Of a stretch of 64,000 nt of DNA, positions 39,161 through 49,599 are shown piece by piece. The notes below the pieces were generated by a model. The model was not told where the DNA came from, searched no databases, and saw only the letters and a program-made list of their open reading frames with translations. The first letter of the stretch is position 1. Each line of letters opens with the position of its first letter. This DNA comes from Prunus persica (lineage: Eukaryota > Streptophyta > Magnoliopsida > Rosales > Rosaceae): assembly GCF_000346465.2 (NCBI RefSeq), contig NC_034011.1, positions 25,169,941 to 25,233,940 on the forward strand, given 5' to 3'. The position numbers and the translations under genes are program-made.

Positions 39161-40411
39161 TTCCTATAATAACTAAGCACTCAGGACTCTTTCCTCTGCT
39201 TTCTACAATTCTGTTGTTTGTTCCTATGGTTGCTTGAACTGGAAGGATGCTCAACTCTATAATATAACATGTGTGCTAGTTTTGGCCTTAAGCTGTTTTG
39301 TTTTGTGTTGCCACAACAATATTAGATCAGAAAACAAAGGAGACGATGATTTCGGAGCATCTGAGACAAATTTCAAAGTCCGTACTCTGTTTGGTAATCC
39401 CAAAGATCCAAAAGTCATTGTGGTTTTGGATTTGCTCATATGTGAGGTGAGGCCTCAAAATTTTAGTGCCAGTTACAATTCTTGAAGGGTTTTCCTAGTC
39501 AATTCAATGAGTAGATTTCCATAATTCACAAACATCAAAAGCAAATCCTATAGATTTAAATATACCTACGGATATGCCAATGCGTATTTGTTCATATTGA
39601 AATTCCAATGCTTATTTGTTCATAATGAAATGCCAATGCTTACCCCATTTCAGCCCCCAAGCAGTCCACTCAAAAGTTTTGCTTCATTTCACAGGAAGCT
39701 CAGAAACAACCCTGAAATGACGATTATACCCCACTAAATGATAAGGGCATTTTTGATAGTTCAAGTTTGGTTCCCATTTTTTTTCCCCAAGAACAAGCGA
39801 TACTGTAAATTAGTACAATTTACGAAGAAGTACTTGACTAATATAGTATGTGCTTCTTCAAAAATTATTTTTTAAGTTATTTGGGAGTATTTTTGGAAAG
39901 GCTAAAAGCACTTTTAACAGCATTTGACAACAAAGTTTAGAAATACTTTCTGGAGAAACACCTACTATGTACTTCTTCATGAAGCATTTGGATTTTTTTC
40001 AATGGAAATTCAATATTTGTATAAAGCACTTGGATTTTTTTTCAATGAAAATTCAATATTTTTATAATAAAAGTGATTTTATTAGAAGCACTTATAAACA
40101 AAAGTACTTCTTAAAGAAGTAGTCTCAAACGAGGCTTTGGAGAAATAATTGACTTTTCAACATTATTCTAATAAACCTACTTCTAAAAAAACAATTATGA
40201 ACAAAAATGCTTCTTATAAAAGCAAAATTTCCAGTGTAAGTTGTGTTTGTAGTGAGCTGGAAAATAAGACGGGCATCAAACACTGTCTCATTTTTTCATT
40301 TCCAAAAAAAAAAAAAAGAGAAAAAGAAAAAAAGAAAAAAATTGGCTTCTTCAGACCCCCAAGCCGCAGAGCTCATTTCAGTCCCAAGTCACAGAGACCT
40401 CGACGACCACC
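39161..40411. other. AP2 promoter, repeat-rich spacer and leader of the membrane protein gene
   Basis: About 39190-39450 closely matches the region upstream of AP2 copy 3 (52940-53230), so the promoter was duplicated with the gene. 39780-40140 is repeat-like, with several AAGCACTT/AAGTACTTCTT motifs in both orientations resembling a decayed TIR element. No further gene. Confidence 0.6.
39984..40068 (+). repeat. Tandem duplication of a ~42-base unit
   Basis: Two imperfect copies, starting at 39984 and 40026, share GGATTTTTTT, CAATGGAAATTCAATATTT-like sequence. They lie inside the degenerate TIR-like repeat. Confidence 0.7.
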
Positions 40412-42439
40412 ATGGCGGTCATTACCACCGCCTTCTTCCTTCTTCTGATCCTAACTACCACCATAATCACCACCAGCTCCGCCCCAATCCTTGGCCTCGA
40501 CACCTTCCTGACCCACCAGTCCCGCCTTGACCGTCAAGCCACCAACGACTCCTTCCTCTCTCTCTCCTCCACCCTCAGAAACTCCCTTTCCCATTCTACC
40601 CCTCTCTCCCACACCCCTCACTCCCTCATCGCCTCTCTCTTCTCTCTCTCCCTCCCTCTCTCTCTCCACGTCCGCCTCGTCGGCTCTTCCTTCCCCTCCT
40701 CCTCCGCCTTCCTCCTCTCCTCCTTCCTCTCGGCCTCCCAATCCTCCAACCACTTCCACGTCATCGCCCCCTACGAAACCCACTCTCACCGCCTCGCCGT
40801 CCAGCACTCTCTTCACCTCGACGTCTCTCACTCTCCCTCTTTAGCTTCCCAACTCTCCAAAACCCTAAACTCTGAGCTCGAGAAAACCCCTTCCAGCCTC
40901 CGATCCCCGCTTCTCTCCATCCCCTACGACCCGATTGACCAGATCATCAAGCAGGACTTCGAGAAAGAGAAGCCCGTTTCTGGGGTTTACTTGTATTTTC
41001 TGAATTTGGGTCCCCAGTCCAAGCCTTATGCTTATAACTATGGATCTGGGGACTCTTCCGCTGCTTTCACCAAGTGTTTGGGGAGCATCTGGACTGGCAA
41101 AGACAGGTATATCTGGATTGACTTGGGTGCTGGCCCGGTCGATTATGGCCCGGCTCTTTCCGGTGATGGGGTTTTGCCCAGAGGTGAGTTTCATCCTCTC
41201 GCGGCGTTGCACGGTCGTCCCAAGGCTCAAAAGGCGTTGCTTGCTGACTTGGCTTCCTTGGTTTGGAGTGCTTACCAGGTTCTTCTTGTGCCCTCTTTGA
41301 GAATTCCTGTTCAGTTTGAGAATTCATTGATTGTTCAGTTTATTCATGTTTATGGGTCTGAGGGCAGTAAGGATTCTAGTGGTTTGGATTGGAAATCGAT
41401 TGAGAGAACGTTTATGGATGAGGCCCATGATAATGGGTTGTTGTTGGGGGATCAGTCTTTGAGGTTCAAGACTTATAGAGTGAGTTACTCGGAGTGTCCA
41501 ATTTGTTCATTTGCAATTTCTCGGTCTATCAATTCGTATACGTCGAGATTCTTGTTTGATAACTATACTTTGATTGCAAGTGAGTATTTGGACTCGAAGC
41601 GATTGCATCAGATATTGTCTGATTCAGCTGAGGAGTTTAGGAGGGTGGCAGGGTTTCCTGAGGAGGATTTCGGTAGGGTTCTTCCCGTTTATGTGTTTGA
41701 TTTGGACTACAGCATGCTGTTGTTGCTCGATAGGTATCACCAATCTGTTGCTTTTAAAGACATGGTCATTGCAGTCAGGACGAAGAACACACAGACTGTC
41801 AGTGATTATAGCTGTAACGGGCGTCATGTGTTTACACAGACAAGGGAGCTTGAGCGACCACTTGTTGGTTCGATTTTACAGAGCATGTGGGGAGTGTCAC
41901 CAACCCATATGCTGTGGAGCCCTAGGCACAATACTACACTGGTGGATTACACATGGAGTGTTGGGCAGACTCCGTTTGGGCCGTTCTCTGAGGTTTCATC
42001 ATTGTCATTTGTGCAGAAGGATGCTGCTCGTAGAAATGTTCTTTTGACATCACTCAATTACAGCATAACAAGTGCTGTGGATGTTCTTGAATCCATAGCT
42101 GCACATGGTGGGGAAAGAAAGCTCCTTAAAAGTAGTCGACATGTTGAGTTCGTACAAAGGTGGAACTTGTTCAAGTACAAGCTGGACAAAGCAGTCTCTG
42201 CATTGTCACATTTGGATTTTGAGATGGCTTTGTATTACTTGAGGTCCTCAGATCACGACCTATATGCCATCCACTCTCTTGTCTATCATGCCTCCCAAGA
42301 AGTGGAGGCGTCCCTTATATGTTTCAAGGATCCACCAGTTCCGTGGACTGGGATCTGGTTGATTGCATTGGCTTTCCTTTTTGTCTTTTATCTTTCTAAA
42401 CAACAAAAACTCTTCAGAAATAAAAGTAAGCAATTTTGA
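40412..42439 (+). CDS. Uncharacterised plant membrane/secretory protein (At3g28720-like)
   Basis: Single-exon gene of 675 codons. The N-terminus has a signal-peptide-like hydrophobic run (FFLLLILTTTIITTSSA). The C-terminus has a transmembrane segment (WLIALAFLFVFYLS) followed by a short basic tail (KQQKLFRNKSKQF), giving a probable type I membrane protein with a large luminal domain. The first 150 codons are Ser/Leu/Pro-rich with a strong C bias at third positions; the rest has normal composition. NYT, NTT and NYS are possible glycosylation sites. From memory it matches an uncharacterised Arabidopsis protein next to SSRP1. No catalytic motif is recognisable and the function is unknown. A deleted copy lies at 36325-36600. 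Confidence 0.88.
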   Translation: MAVITTAFFLLLILTTTIITTSSAPILGLDTFLTHQSRLDRQATNDSFLSLSSTLRNSLSHSTPLSHTPHSLIASLFSLSLPLSLHVRLVGSSFPSSSAFLLSSFLSASQSSNHFHVIAPYETHSHRLAVQHSLHLDVSHSPSLASQLSKTLNSELEKTPSSLRSPLLSIPYDPIDQIIKQDFEKEKPVSGVYLYFLNLGPQSKPYAYNYGSGDSSAAFTKCLGSIWTGKDRYIWIDLGAGPVDYGPALSGDGVLPRGEFHPLAALHGRPKAQKALLADLASLVWSAYQVLLVPSLRIPVQFENSLIVQFIHVYGSEGSKDSSGLDWKSIERTFMDEAHDNGLLLGDQSLRFKTYRVSYSECPICSFAISRSINSYTSRFLFDNYTLIASEYLDSKRLHQILSDSAEEFRRVAGFPEEDFGRVLPVYVFDLDYSMLLLLDRYHQSVAFKDMVIAVRTKNTQTVSDYSCNGRHVFTQTRELERPLVGSILQSMWGVSPTHMLWSPRHNTTLVDYTWSVGQTPFGPFSEVSSLSFVQKDAARRNVLLTSLNYSITSAVDVLESIAAHGGERKLLKSSRHVEFVQRWNLFKYKLDKAVSALSHLDFEMALYYLRSSDHDLYAIHSLVYHASQEVEASLICFKDPPVPWTGIWLIALAFLFVFYLSKQQKLFRNKSKQF

Positions 42440-43623
42440 AGTTCTTGAGAGGAAATGAAGTTTGTATCTTTTGAATGCAATACATGTATTTCGGCAAGGG
42501 ACATGATTCAGAGGTCAGGAACTAGTATTCAGTTTACCCATAACTTTACTGCATTTTAAGTTTGTACTTTGCCCATTATTTATCAAGTTCATAATATTTG
42601 CCAATTGCAACCTGTAATTTCATCACTTACAGAATTGTCACTTATTATATGATGTACCTAGAACTTCTAGGGTATGCTTCTTTTATGAGGTGGTTATTTT
42701 GTAATTGTTCTTTTAGGCTGACTTCCATGGGAACCACTGAAGATGTTTTATTTCAAGGTTTAACTTGCAGCTGCTATTGTCTTACAAACTAGTATGAACA
42801 CTGGGTTCCCCGGATCAAAGGGTAAATAATATGTAGCTTTCTATCCAACTGAGGATAGTGTCTTGTGGAAGTCGTGTTTTGCTTTCTTTTTCATTTATCT
42901 ATTTTTTCCAGTGAACTTCCTTTTTAATTTATTGATACCCTCAAATGACATGTCTCGAGAAATACTTACCTGTATCAGAGTGTATATGGAAGTCCCTTGC
43001 GATGCTCCCAACCAAGATGGGATCTGCTGGTTTGTGGTTTTCAGCTTAGCCAACAATATATCACAGGGTTAAAAAAATTGAATGTGAGCGTTTGAAGTAG
43101 AATATGACCACATGAAATGAAAGGAATAGAAATGAACTAGAAAACAGAGTTCAAATGGCTAAAATACAATTGTGCTACATATTGGGCACGACCCACTCTA
43201 TTACTTGTCAATTGTACATCTTTGTAAAGGAGGCAAACTGCAGCATTTAAGTTGAATGAATCTGGGACGATGAACTTAAACCGAAAGTACATGATAATGT
43301 ATTCCGAAATCATTCATACGCAACCTTGGAAACGTTCACACTTTTTCTTGTTCTTGTTAATAATCTCTCAGCCTATATTAAGGTGAGATGAAACTATGAA
43401 AAATCGAAAAAGTTGGTAAACATCACATTACCAAAACCATAAACTCGATGTTTTTAAGTTGTTTACATGCAACTTGCAAGTAATGCTGGACATGATTTAA
43501 TTTACATCGATATGCAGCATCAATCTCATCACGCCATGTACCTTTTTTATGCGCCAATTCTGTTATTTACAAAGTGAAACAAAATTTCTTCCACATGACT
43601 AAGTTCTGTTTCCCATGATGCAT
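42440..43623. other. 3' flank of the membrane protein gene and of AP2 copy 2
   Basis: Convergent 3' regions. 42700-42810 and 43380-43460 match the corresponding parts of unit A (36458-36600 and 36930-37020), confirming the two-gene duplication. No additional gene. Confidence 0.6.
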
Positions 43624-44520
43624 CTAAGAAAAGAAAAATAGAGAGTCTGAGGCATTTGCTTTTGTTGGTTGATTGAGCAAAATGGTGCTTGTAATGCTGC
43701 TCCATGGGTTGTTATCTCCATCAGAATTGGAAGTGCAACCAAACGGGTTGTCGCCGATTCCATCATAGAAAATTCCACCGAACTCATCATCACTACCAAC
43801 CTGTGGCTGGTTCTTTGTTTCTTCTCCGTCAGTACTCTCATCCTCCGAGAATTTTGAGTTCTTCTGAACCAATTCTCTGAATATTGATGATTGAAGGAGG
43901 AGGCCAAGTGCAGTGGGAGATGATGACTTGCTACCGGTGTTAAGAGGGATGTTGCTACCAATGACTTCTTGTTTTCGGGGGTAGTTCATGTAATCAGAGG
44001 CAAAAGGATTTGTGTGTGAGAAAGACTCCTGTGTTGGGATGTAGCTGTTGGCCATGAATGGCATATTCTGAGGCTCTGCGACTGTGTCTGGTTCTTGAGT
44101 GGCTATTGGATCGTCTGCTGTTGGCTTTAGCCATCTTATGTAAGAACTCAAGTCAAAGTTAGTCACAGCATTGATCCCTCTGTACTCAATTGCTGCAATG
44201 TCATAGGCACGAGCTGCTTCCTCTTGAGTGCCTGAATGAGATTAAAAAGACACATTGCTCAGTAAGTGCAAATTCTCTTCATTATAGTTTTCAACTTTTT
44301 CTTTTATGACAGTTTATATTGCAGCTAGTTTTTGGATAATGTTATAATCAGTTATGGAGATAGGAGATCAGAGCTGACTTACTGTAAGTGCCAAGATAGA
44401 GGTACTTGTTTCCAAAAACTCTTCCTATTCTTGCTTCCCATCTACCATTATGTTGGTGCCTGCAATATATGAACCAAATAATCTTTAGACACTGTTTTTC
44501 CATTTGCAGTTTTTTCAAAG
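43624..44520 (-). pseudogene. WRINKLED-type AP2 gene copy 2, 5'-truncated
   Basis: Only the last two exons remain: 44459-44383 (end of the second AP2 domain, ...NKYLYLGTY) and 44231-43624 (remaining AP2 residues and full C-terminus). Both are in frame and very close to copy 3. Sequence homologous to copy 3 stops at 44520 inside the next intron; copy 3 continues with four more coding exons plus the micro-exon and start. Here it runs into palindrome cluster B and a ribosomal protein pseudogene. The second AP2 domain also has HQHN where the other copies have HHHN. Without the first AP2 domain and start codon it should not make a normal factor. Confidence 0.88.
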
Positions 44521-44572
44521 GTATATGCGCTAAAAAAAGGGAGCAGACGCACTGAGCCCCACGTGTAAAATC

Positions 44573-44753
44573 GTATAGCCGCGCGGCTATACTGTTTTAA
44601 AACAAATTAAAAAAACTGCGTATAGCCGGTCGGCTATACTATTTTTTTTTATATAAAAAGGGGACCCATCGATTAGGCGCCACGTGTCAAAAAAGTATAG
44701 CCGCCCGGCTATACTATTTTTGAAAAAATCGTAGCATAGCGGCGCGGCTATAC
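44573..44753. repeat. Palindrome cluster B at a duplication breakpoint
   Basis: Exact 20-base palindromes start at 44573 (centre CG), 44620 (GT) and 44695 (CC), plus a degenerate copy at about 44731-44753. CACGTGT modules precede the first and third, and GGGACCC lies between, matching clusters A and C. It lies exactly between the truncated AP2 copy 2 and the last exon of the bTHXc pseudogene. Confidence 0.92.
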
Positions 44754-45038
44754 CATAAGGGGAAGCCACAGGCACGGGAAACCCTTGGTGGACCTCTTCC
44801 TTTGTTTTTGTTCCGAGGTCTCGCCTAAATTTCAAATTTTTATTTTTCACAAAATATTCAAAATTCAGAAAAACAAATACAAAATCATAAAATTCATGAG
44901 CAAAAGATGATGAGGAAACGGTCAAAATCAGAAATTTGGCTTACATTGCCATAAGAGTGATTGAAACGTTTTCCTCTTTCGATTTTCTTATCGCCCCTAC
45001 CGCAGTACACTGAAGAATCATAAAGCAAAAATTAGGGC

Positions 45039-45042
<4 letters not shown>

Positions 45043-45082
<40 letters not shown>
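45043..45082 (+). repeat. (GA)20 microsatellite
   Basis: Forty bases of GA lie in the first intron of the bTHXc pseudogene. Confidence 0.92.
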
Positions 45083-45083
<1 letters not shown>

Positions 45084-45096
45084 GTACCTGACTGAT

Positions 45097-45947
45097 GGAG
45101 TTGAAGGAAGTTGAGGTTCCACCCCAAAACCAATTGGCAATGGGGGGAGTAACCCAACTCCTTATAAGCCCTTGCTAGTTTTCTCAACTTTCCAATGTGG
45201 GACTCTTTACCTTCACATTCTCACACGCCCCCGCACGTGTGGCGAATTTTCAAGCCTAACGCGTGGACAACACATTTTGGGTGACGTGGAGCACGTGTGG
45301 CCGTTGGGCTTTCACACGTGGGCAACCCGCTCTGATACCATGAAGGAAGTTGAGGTTCCACCCCAAAACCAATTGGCAATGGGGGGAGTAACCCAACTCC
45401 TTATAAGCCCTTGCTAGGTTTCTCAACTTTCCAATGTGGGACTCTTTACCTTCACATTCTCACACGCCCCCGCACGTGTGGCGAATTTTCAAGCCTAACA
45501 CGTGGACAACACATTTTGGGTGACGTGGAGCACGTGTGGCCGTTGGGCTTTCACACGTGGGCAACCCGCTCTGATACCATGAAGGAAGTTGAGGTTCCAC
45601 CCCAAAACCAATTGGCAATGGGGGGAGTAACCCAACTCCTTATAAGCCCTTGCTAGGTTTCTCAACTTTCCAATGTGAGACTCTTTACCTTCACATTCTC
45701 ACACGCCCCTGCACGTGTGGCGAATTTTCAAGCCTAACACGTGGACAACACATTTTGGGTGACGTGGAGCACGTGTGGCCGTTGGGCTTTCACACGTGGG
45801 CAACCCGCTCTGATACCATGAAGGAAGTTGAGGTTCCACCCCAAAACCAATTGGCAATGAGGGGAGTAACCCAACTCCTTATAAGCCCTTGCTAGTTTTC
45901 TCAACTTTCCAATGTGGGACTCTTTACCTTCACATTCTCACAGGAGT
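45097..45947 (-). mobile_element. Tandem TRIM retrotransposon array (4 LTRs, 3 internal regions)
   Basis: A 239-base unit repeats almost identically. LTRs of 124 bases (TG...CA) are 45102-45225, 45341-45464, 45580-45703 and 45819-45942. Internal regions of 115 bases are 45226-45340, 45465-45579 and 45704-45818. On the minus strand each LTR is followed by TGGTATCAGAGC, the initiator-Met-tRNA primer-binding site, and each internal region ends in a purine-rich GCGGGGGCG tract before the next LTR. The whole array is bounded by the 5-bp duplication GGAGT at 45097-45101 and 45943-45947. There is no gag or pol, so it is a terminal-repeat retrotransposon in miniature. Open frames of 81 codons, one per unit, are periodicity artefacts. 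Confidence 0.95.
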
Positions 45948-46067
45948 GGTAGCTGTGGAGGAGGGGAGAGAATTGGATAGGGTCTCAGACTGGGAAAACG
46001 AAATGCGAGAGCTGAAAGCGAGCGTTTGAGTGGAGATTGGAAGAGCTCCAAGTATCAGTGACGCCAT

Positions 46068-47111
46068 GGTTGAAGCTTGAGAGAAGCGGATAAGGTTTTC
46101 GAGGGAAAGTGTAGTGTTTTAGGAGATGGCTCCTCTTTTAGAGACCGTTGGGTTGGCTCTCGCTTGTAATAGTCTTGGGCTGACATTTCAAAAGGCCCAA
46201 ATTGGGGTTCATTCACAAGGCCCAAGCTCACATTAGGTTGGGTCTTCAATTAACAGAAAGAAAATTGGTTTCGCCTTCCAGGTTCCAACCAATAAATTAG
46301 AATCATATGCATCCAGAGATTTTATAGGTACAAATACAATGAGAAATTTTGGGATTGTTTTCAAAATGTGGTGGGTGTGCTAATCAAAACCTTAGGTGCA
46401 TTTACAAATCCCTAAAATATTCACGCATACGTATACGTGTAAGTGATTCTCTCATACATGATGAACTTACAATATTAAACCAATGTTGAAAGATGTTTCA
46501 AGTTCGAATGCCTCATTTCTCGTCAGTAAAACAAAAAACAAAACTATTTGATTGGTGAGAGAAAAGATGGAATTTCTCATTCACAAATATTATTATAGGA
46601 GTTCATTTCCTAAGATGATGAGAATGCCCCTCTTTAATTTTATTGTTGGATATAAACAAGTTGAAATAAGTAGCTAGAAATGTGGCCTAAATTACAATGA
46701 TGAGCTGTCAAATACAGCTGTATAAGATTAGTTACAGATGGCTAACTAACTAACAAACTATTTACTGCCTTTAGCCTATTCTAATTGATACAAGGATGTA
46801 ATTGGTATTTATGTCCAGATATTTAAAGATTGATTCATCATTGAAACAAACATTTTTATACCAAATTTAGAATGCACTAGATGCCAAAAAATTTGCCAAA
46901 TTAAGGACCAGCACTGCACGACGTGTAGAGCAGTAACATGCAGTGGTAAATCATACATCAGAAAACCCTCCTATTTCAATTTTCAGCTACTATATACATG
47001 TAAGGCCGCACTTGGCCAGACCGTACAACTTGCCTCATCAAGAACAATGCTTTCTCCAAAAAAATAATCACCCTATCCTACTCTTTTGAAGGTGAAAAGA
47101 ATGTCTCAGAA
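46068..47111. other. Spacer with a possible degraded LTR
   Basis: 46068-46260 is the old bTHXc upstream region. About 46644-46862 (GTTGGATATAAAC ... ATTGAAACAAACATTTTTATACCA-like end) resembles a Copia solo LTR in composition and layout, but I could not find a target duplication. Otherwise featureless. Confidence 0.35.
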
Positions 47112-47754
47112 ATGTTTGATTACAGGCTGCTTAGGCGCACCCCAAAATATCCTATCTTCTCCACCATCCCATTTGCTATTATATTCTTCAGCATCTATGC
47201 AGACTACACTGTCTTTAACCTTCCCATGCATCCTGTTGACCTGAGAATCCATGAACCTTTTCAAGATCACAATACTCGATTACCTCGACAGAAAACTGAA
47301 TTAACCTTGACTGCTGAGAGCATGCCACAGCTTTCCATGCAGGAAAAGATAGATGGAGTTGCAGAGGAAGTTCCTGGTCCTCTGGTTCCTCCAGAAAATG
47401 TCACAAAAGGGGAATCTCCCGGAACTGCAGATACTCAACTCAAACAATTTAATAGAGTAGTTTCATGGTCGAGTACTTGAGTTCCTCAACCATGGATGCA
47501 GTGCTCAGTTCTACATGATATGGTTTTCACCAGCAACCAAGTTTGGCAAAAGAGAATTCATGGCCATGGACAGTCTCTTTAAATTCAATCCTAAAGGGTG
47601 CTTGATGATCCTATCAAAAAGCATGGATTCAGGAAGTGGATACAGAATCCTGAAGCCGCTTCTCGATCGAGGATTCAAAGTAAAAGCATTAACACCAGAC
47701 CTGCCCTTTCTAGTCAAGAACACCCCAGGTGAAACTTGGCTTCTAGAATTATGA
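47112..47754 (+). pseudogene. Alpha-1,4-glycosyltransferase (lactosylceramide galactosyltransferase-like) pseudogene
   Basis: Begins MFDYRLLRRTPK followed by a single membrane anchor (IFSTIPFAIIFFSIYADY), the layout of type II Golgi glycosyltransferases. A stem follows with PPENVTK. Near 47477 one extra base shifts the frame. After it the second frame reads EFLNHGCSAQFYM, then SPATKFGKREFMAMDSLFK and YRILKPLLDRGF. These are typical of plant proteins with the Gly_transf_sug/Gb3-synthase domains. It stops at 47754 (WLLEL*) before the DxD catalytic region. Frameshift plus loss of the catalytic half make it a pseudogene. Confidence 0.82.
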
Positions 47755-48045
47755 CTAGTCTCAGACAACTGTGTCATTTGCCCTGATATGTATACTTCTT
47801 AAGGAAATTTTGGCGCCATAAGATGGTGAAGGTGAAGGTGAAGCCTATATGCTTAGGCATTTGACTCACGTAGTCACATCACATGTAGCAGAACCCACCA
47901 TCTCTCTATAGTAGATGTTCATAGTTCCATTACAGAGAGGGCCGCGGGTCGCGGGTGTGGGCAAGGGGTCGTCGCGGCCTGGTGGTAGTGATCGACTCGT
48001 GAGAGAGAAGGAAGCAACAATGTGAGGTTTTTAAAGTCAGAAAAA

Positions 48046-48125
48046 AAAAGGACCCGCCCAGGAGCCTAGGGCCGCCTAGAGCCGCCTAGCCACCGCCTAG
48101 ACCCGCCTAGGCGCCGCATAGGCCG
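48046..48125 (+). repeat. CCGCCTAG short-motif repeat
   Basis: At least four copies of CGCCTAG/GCCTAGG-type motifs in ~75 bases, starting AAAGGACCCGCC. The same GGACCCGCCTAG string is part of the palindrome clusters, so this may be a diverged member of that family without the palindromes. Confidence 0.6.
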
Positions 48126-48518
48126 ATTTTTCGAATCTAAAGCAAAAGAAAAGAATTCATAGCTATTTGAATGTCCCAACTTGAAGCATATTCTTGTCGT
48201 CCCATACTCAGTTTTCGGATTGAAAAATCTTACATCTTTGTAAGCATCAACACTTGAAAGATACTCTAGCCTCCCTAACTAGTCCAGTAACAAAGGTCCA
48301 AGCTTTACCTGCACACAGCTTGCCTGAATGGTCCCTGATAAATAAAAAAAGGGTGATTTGAGCATAACCCATCACCATAAAAGCATCCAACTTCAAGCTC
48401 AATCCCAGAAACTTAAAACTGTTGAAGTGCAAAAATTGAATCCCCATGTTTCTTCATTTAAAGAACAAGAGAGAGCAAGAAACAGGGGTACTATTTACAT
48501 TTTATATGTCTGAAACAG

Positions 48519-48650
48519 TTAATGGGTAGTAGCTGCCGAGATTGAGAACAAAACAGTGGAAGAGAGGATCGAAGTGGCAAACGAAATGCGAGCTTGAGAT
48601 AAACCGTGTTGGTTTGAGAGCGAAAGTGTTTTAGAGACCGTTTGGTGGGC
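48519..48650 (-). pseudogene. Second 5' fragment of the bTHXc gene
   Basis: The minus strand contains CTCGCATTTCGTTT and a GCAGCTACTACC...CAG end resembling exon 1 of the pseudogene at 46067. Its upstream flank shares the TTTAGAGACCGTT block (plus orientation) with the other copy. No exon 2 or 3 follows. A remnant of a duplicated locus; similarity is moderate. Confidence 0.45.
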
Positions 48651-49180
48651 TTCGGCTTGTATTATTAATTCCAAAGGCCCAAAACATTTGCATATACCTT
48701 TTTCACCCAACAGAAAAAATAGAAAGTGTAAAAGTATTAAAAGTATAAATTTTAAAGGGCAGTTTGTAATTAAAAATGGTTCTCTAAAATTCTTAATGTT
48801 CTCAGAACATCCGATGAATGCTAATAAAAAATAGAACTTTTTTTTTATAGCCTTCAACTAACTAGCCTCTGCCTTTTGCACACGCTCACGCATGTGCCAA
48901 TTGGTTTTATTTTTTATTTTATATTTTATTTTTAGAATTAAGAAAATATAACATGAGTAGTTATGTTCTATAAAAATATGACTTTTTATTTGACTTTGTT
49001 TTTTATTTTAATTTTTTTAATATGAAAAAATGTGAATTTACTATATTATCCTCATTTAATTAATAATTTCAATTCTTAATGTTTGAATTAACCAAGGGCA
49101 TTTTATGATATTTTGAATGTTTCACCATTCTCTGCCTTTTGCTTTATATGTATAGAGATATATATATATATATATATATA
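48651..49180. other. AT-rich non-coding spacer
   Basis: Nothing recognised except a TA tract near 49158-49180 bordering the next MITE. Confidence 0.5.
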
Positions 49181-49576
49181 CAGTCCCCTTCTATTGAGGG
49201 ATCCCTCAAATAATTTTATTTGAGGGACGCCCTTTAGGGTACCCTACAATTTTTTTCCCAATGATCCAAACCATTTATTTTGTAGGTCTTCATTTATAGA
49301 TCATCCTTACAAAAAATTAGACAAATCGGAAACCGTTTCAACATCCAATTGTGTCTTACAAAATCAATGAACACGGTGCTTCAAGAAAATGCTAAAATTT
49401 CAATAACTTAATTGAGTGGTCAAATGATATCGGATTCAAGTGATTTTTTGTAGAGATGATCTTTGAATGAGTATCTACAAAATAGACGGTTTGGATTAGT
49501 GAAATACAATCCAGAGTGGGGCCTACAAAGGGTGTCCCTCAAATAAGCTTATTTGAAGGATCCCTCAAATAAGCTT
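49181..49576. mobile_element. MITE with ~50-bp inverted repeats rich in TTTGAGGGA motifs
   Basis: The left end (about 49190-49240) and the reverse complement of the right end (about 49525-49576) align over ~50 bases at high identity. Both carry GAGGGATCC, TCAAATAA and TTTGAGGGAC. Each end also contains a small internal palindrome (TTTGAGGGATCC...). No coding capacity; target duplication not resolved. Confidence 0.72.
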
Positions 49577-49599
49577 ATATAAATACAATAAGAAAAAAA

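Larger units (their letters stand above)
44757..46067 (-). pseudogene. Plastid ribosomal protein bTHXc (30S subunit S31/PSRP4) pseudogene
   Basis: Minus strand. Exon 1 starts with the ATG at 46067 and encodes a Ser/Thr/Leu-rich transit-peptide-like start (MASLILGALPISTQ, later SFSQSETLSNS). It is split by a TRIM array and resumes at about 45096-45086. Exon 2 (45009-44945) encodes [19 protein letters not shown]. Exon 3 (44824 to ~44757) encodes ARPRNKNKGRGPPRV. These are signature segments of the small basic plastid 30S protein. An extra T after the Val codon shifts the frame out of the expected VPVP tail, and the gene end is replaced by palindrome cluster B. Even with the TRIM removed, exon 1 and exon 2 phases did not join in my model. 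At least three lesions, so non-functional; a working copy must exist elsewhere. Confidence 0.85.

Noticed and set aside
40451..40831. 126-codon Glu/Gly-rich open frame on the minus strand
   Set aside because: Antisense shadow of the CT-rich, Ser/Leu-rich 5' end of the intact membrane protein gene.
45172..45895. Three consecutive near-identical 81-codon open frames
   Set aside because: They follow the 239-base periodicity of the TRIM array, cross LTR/internal borders and have no domain; an artefact of repetition.
48247..48447. Minus-strand frame with RDHSGKL, reminiscent of the RNase H domain of LINE-type elements
   Set aside because: Match is one short motif; no reverse transcriptase or other domain motif nearby; too weak to annotate.
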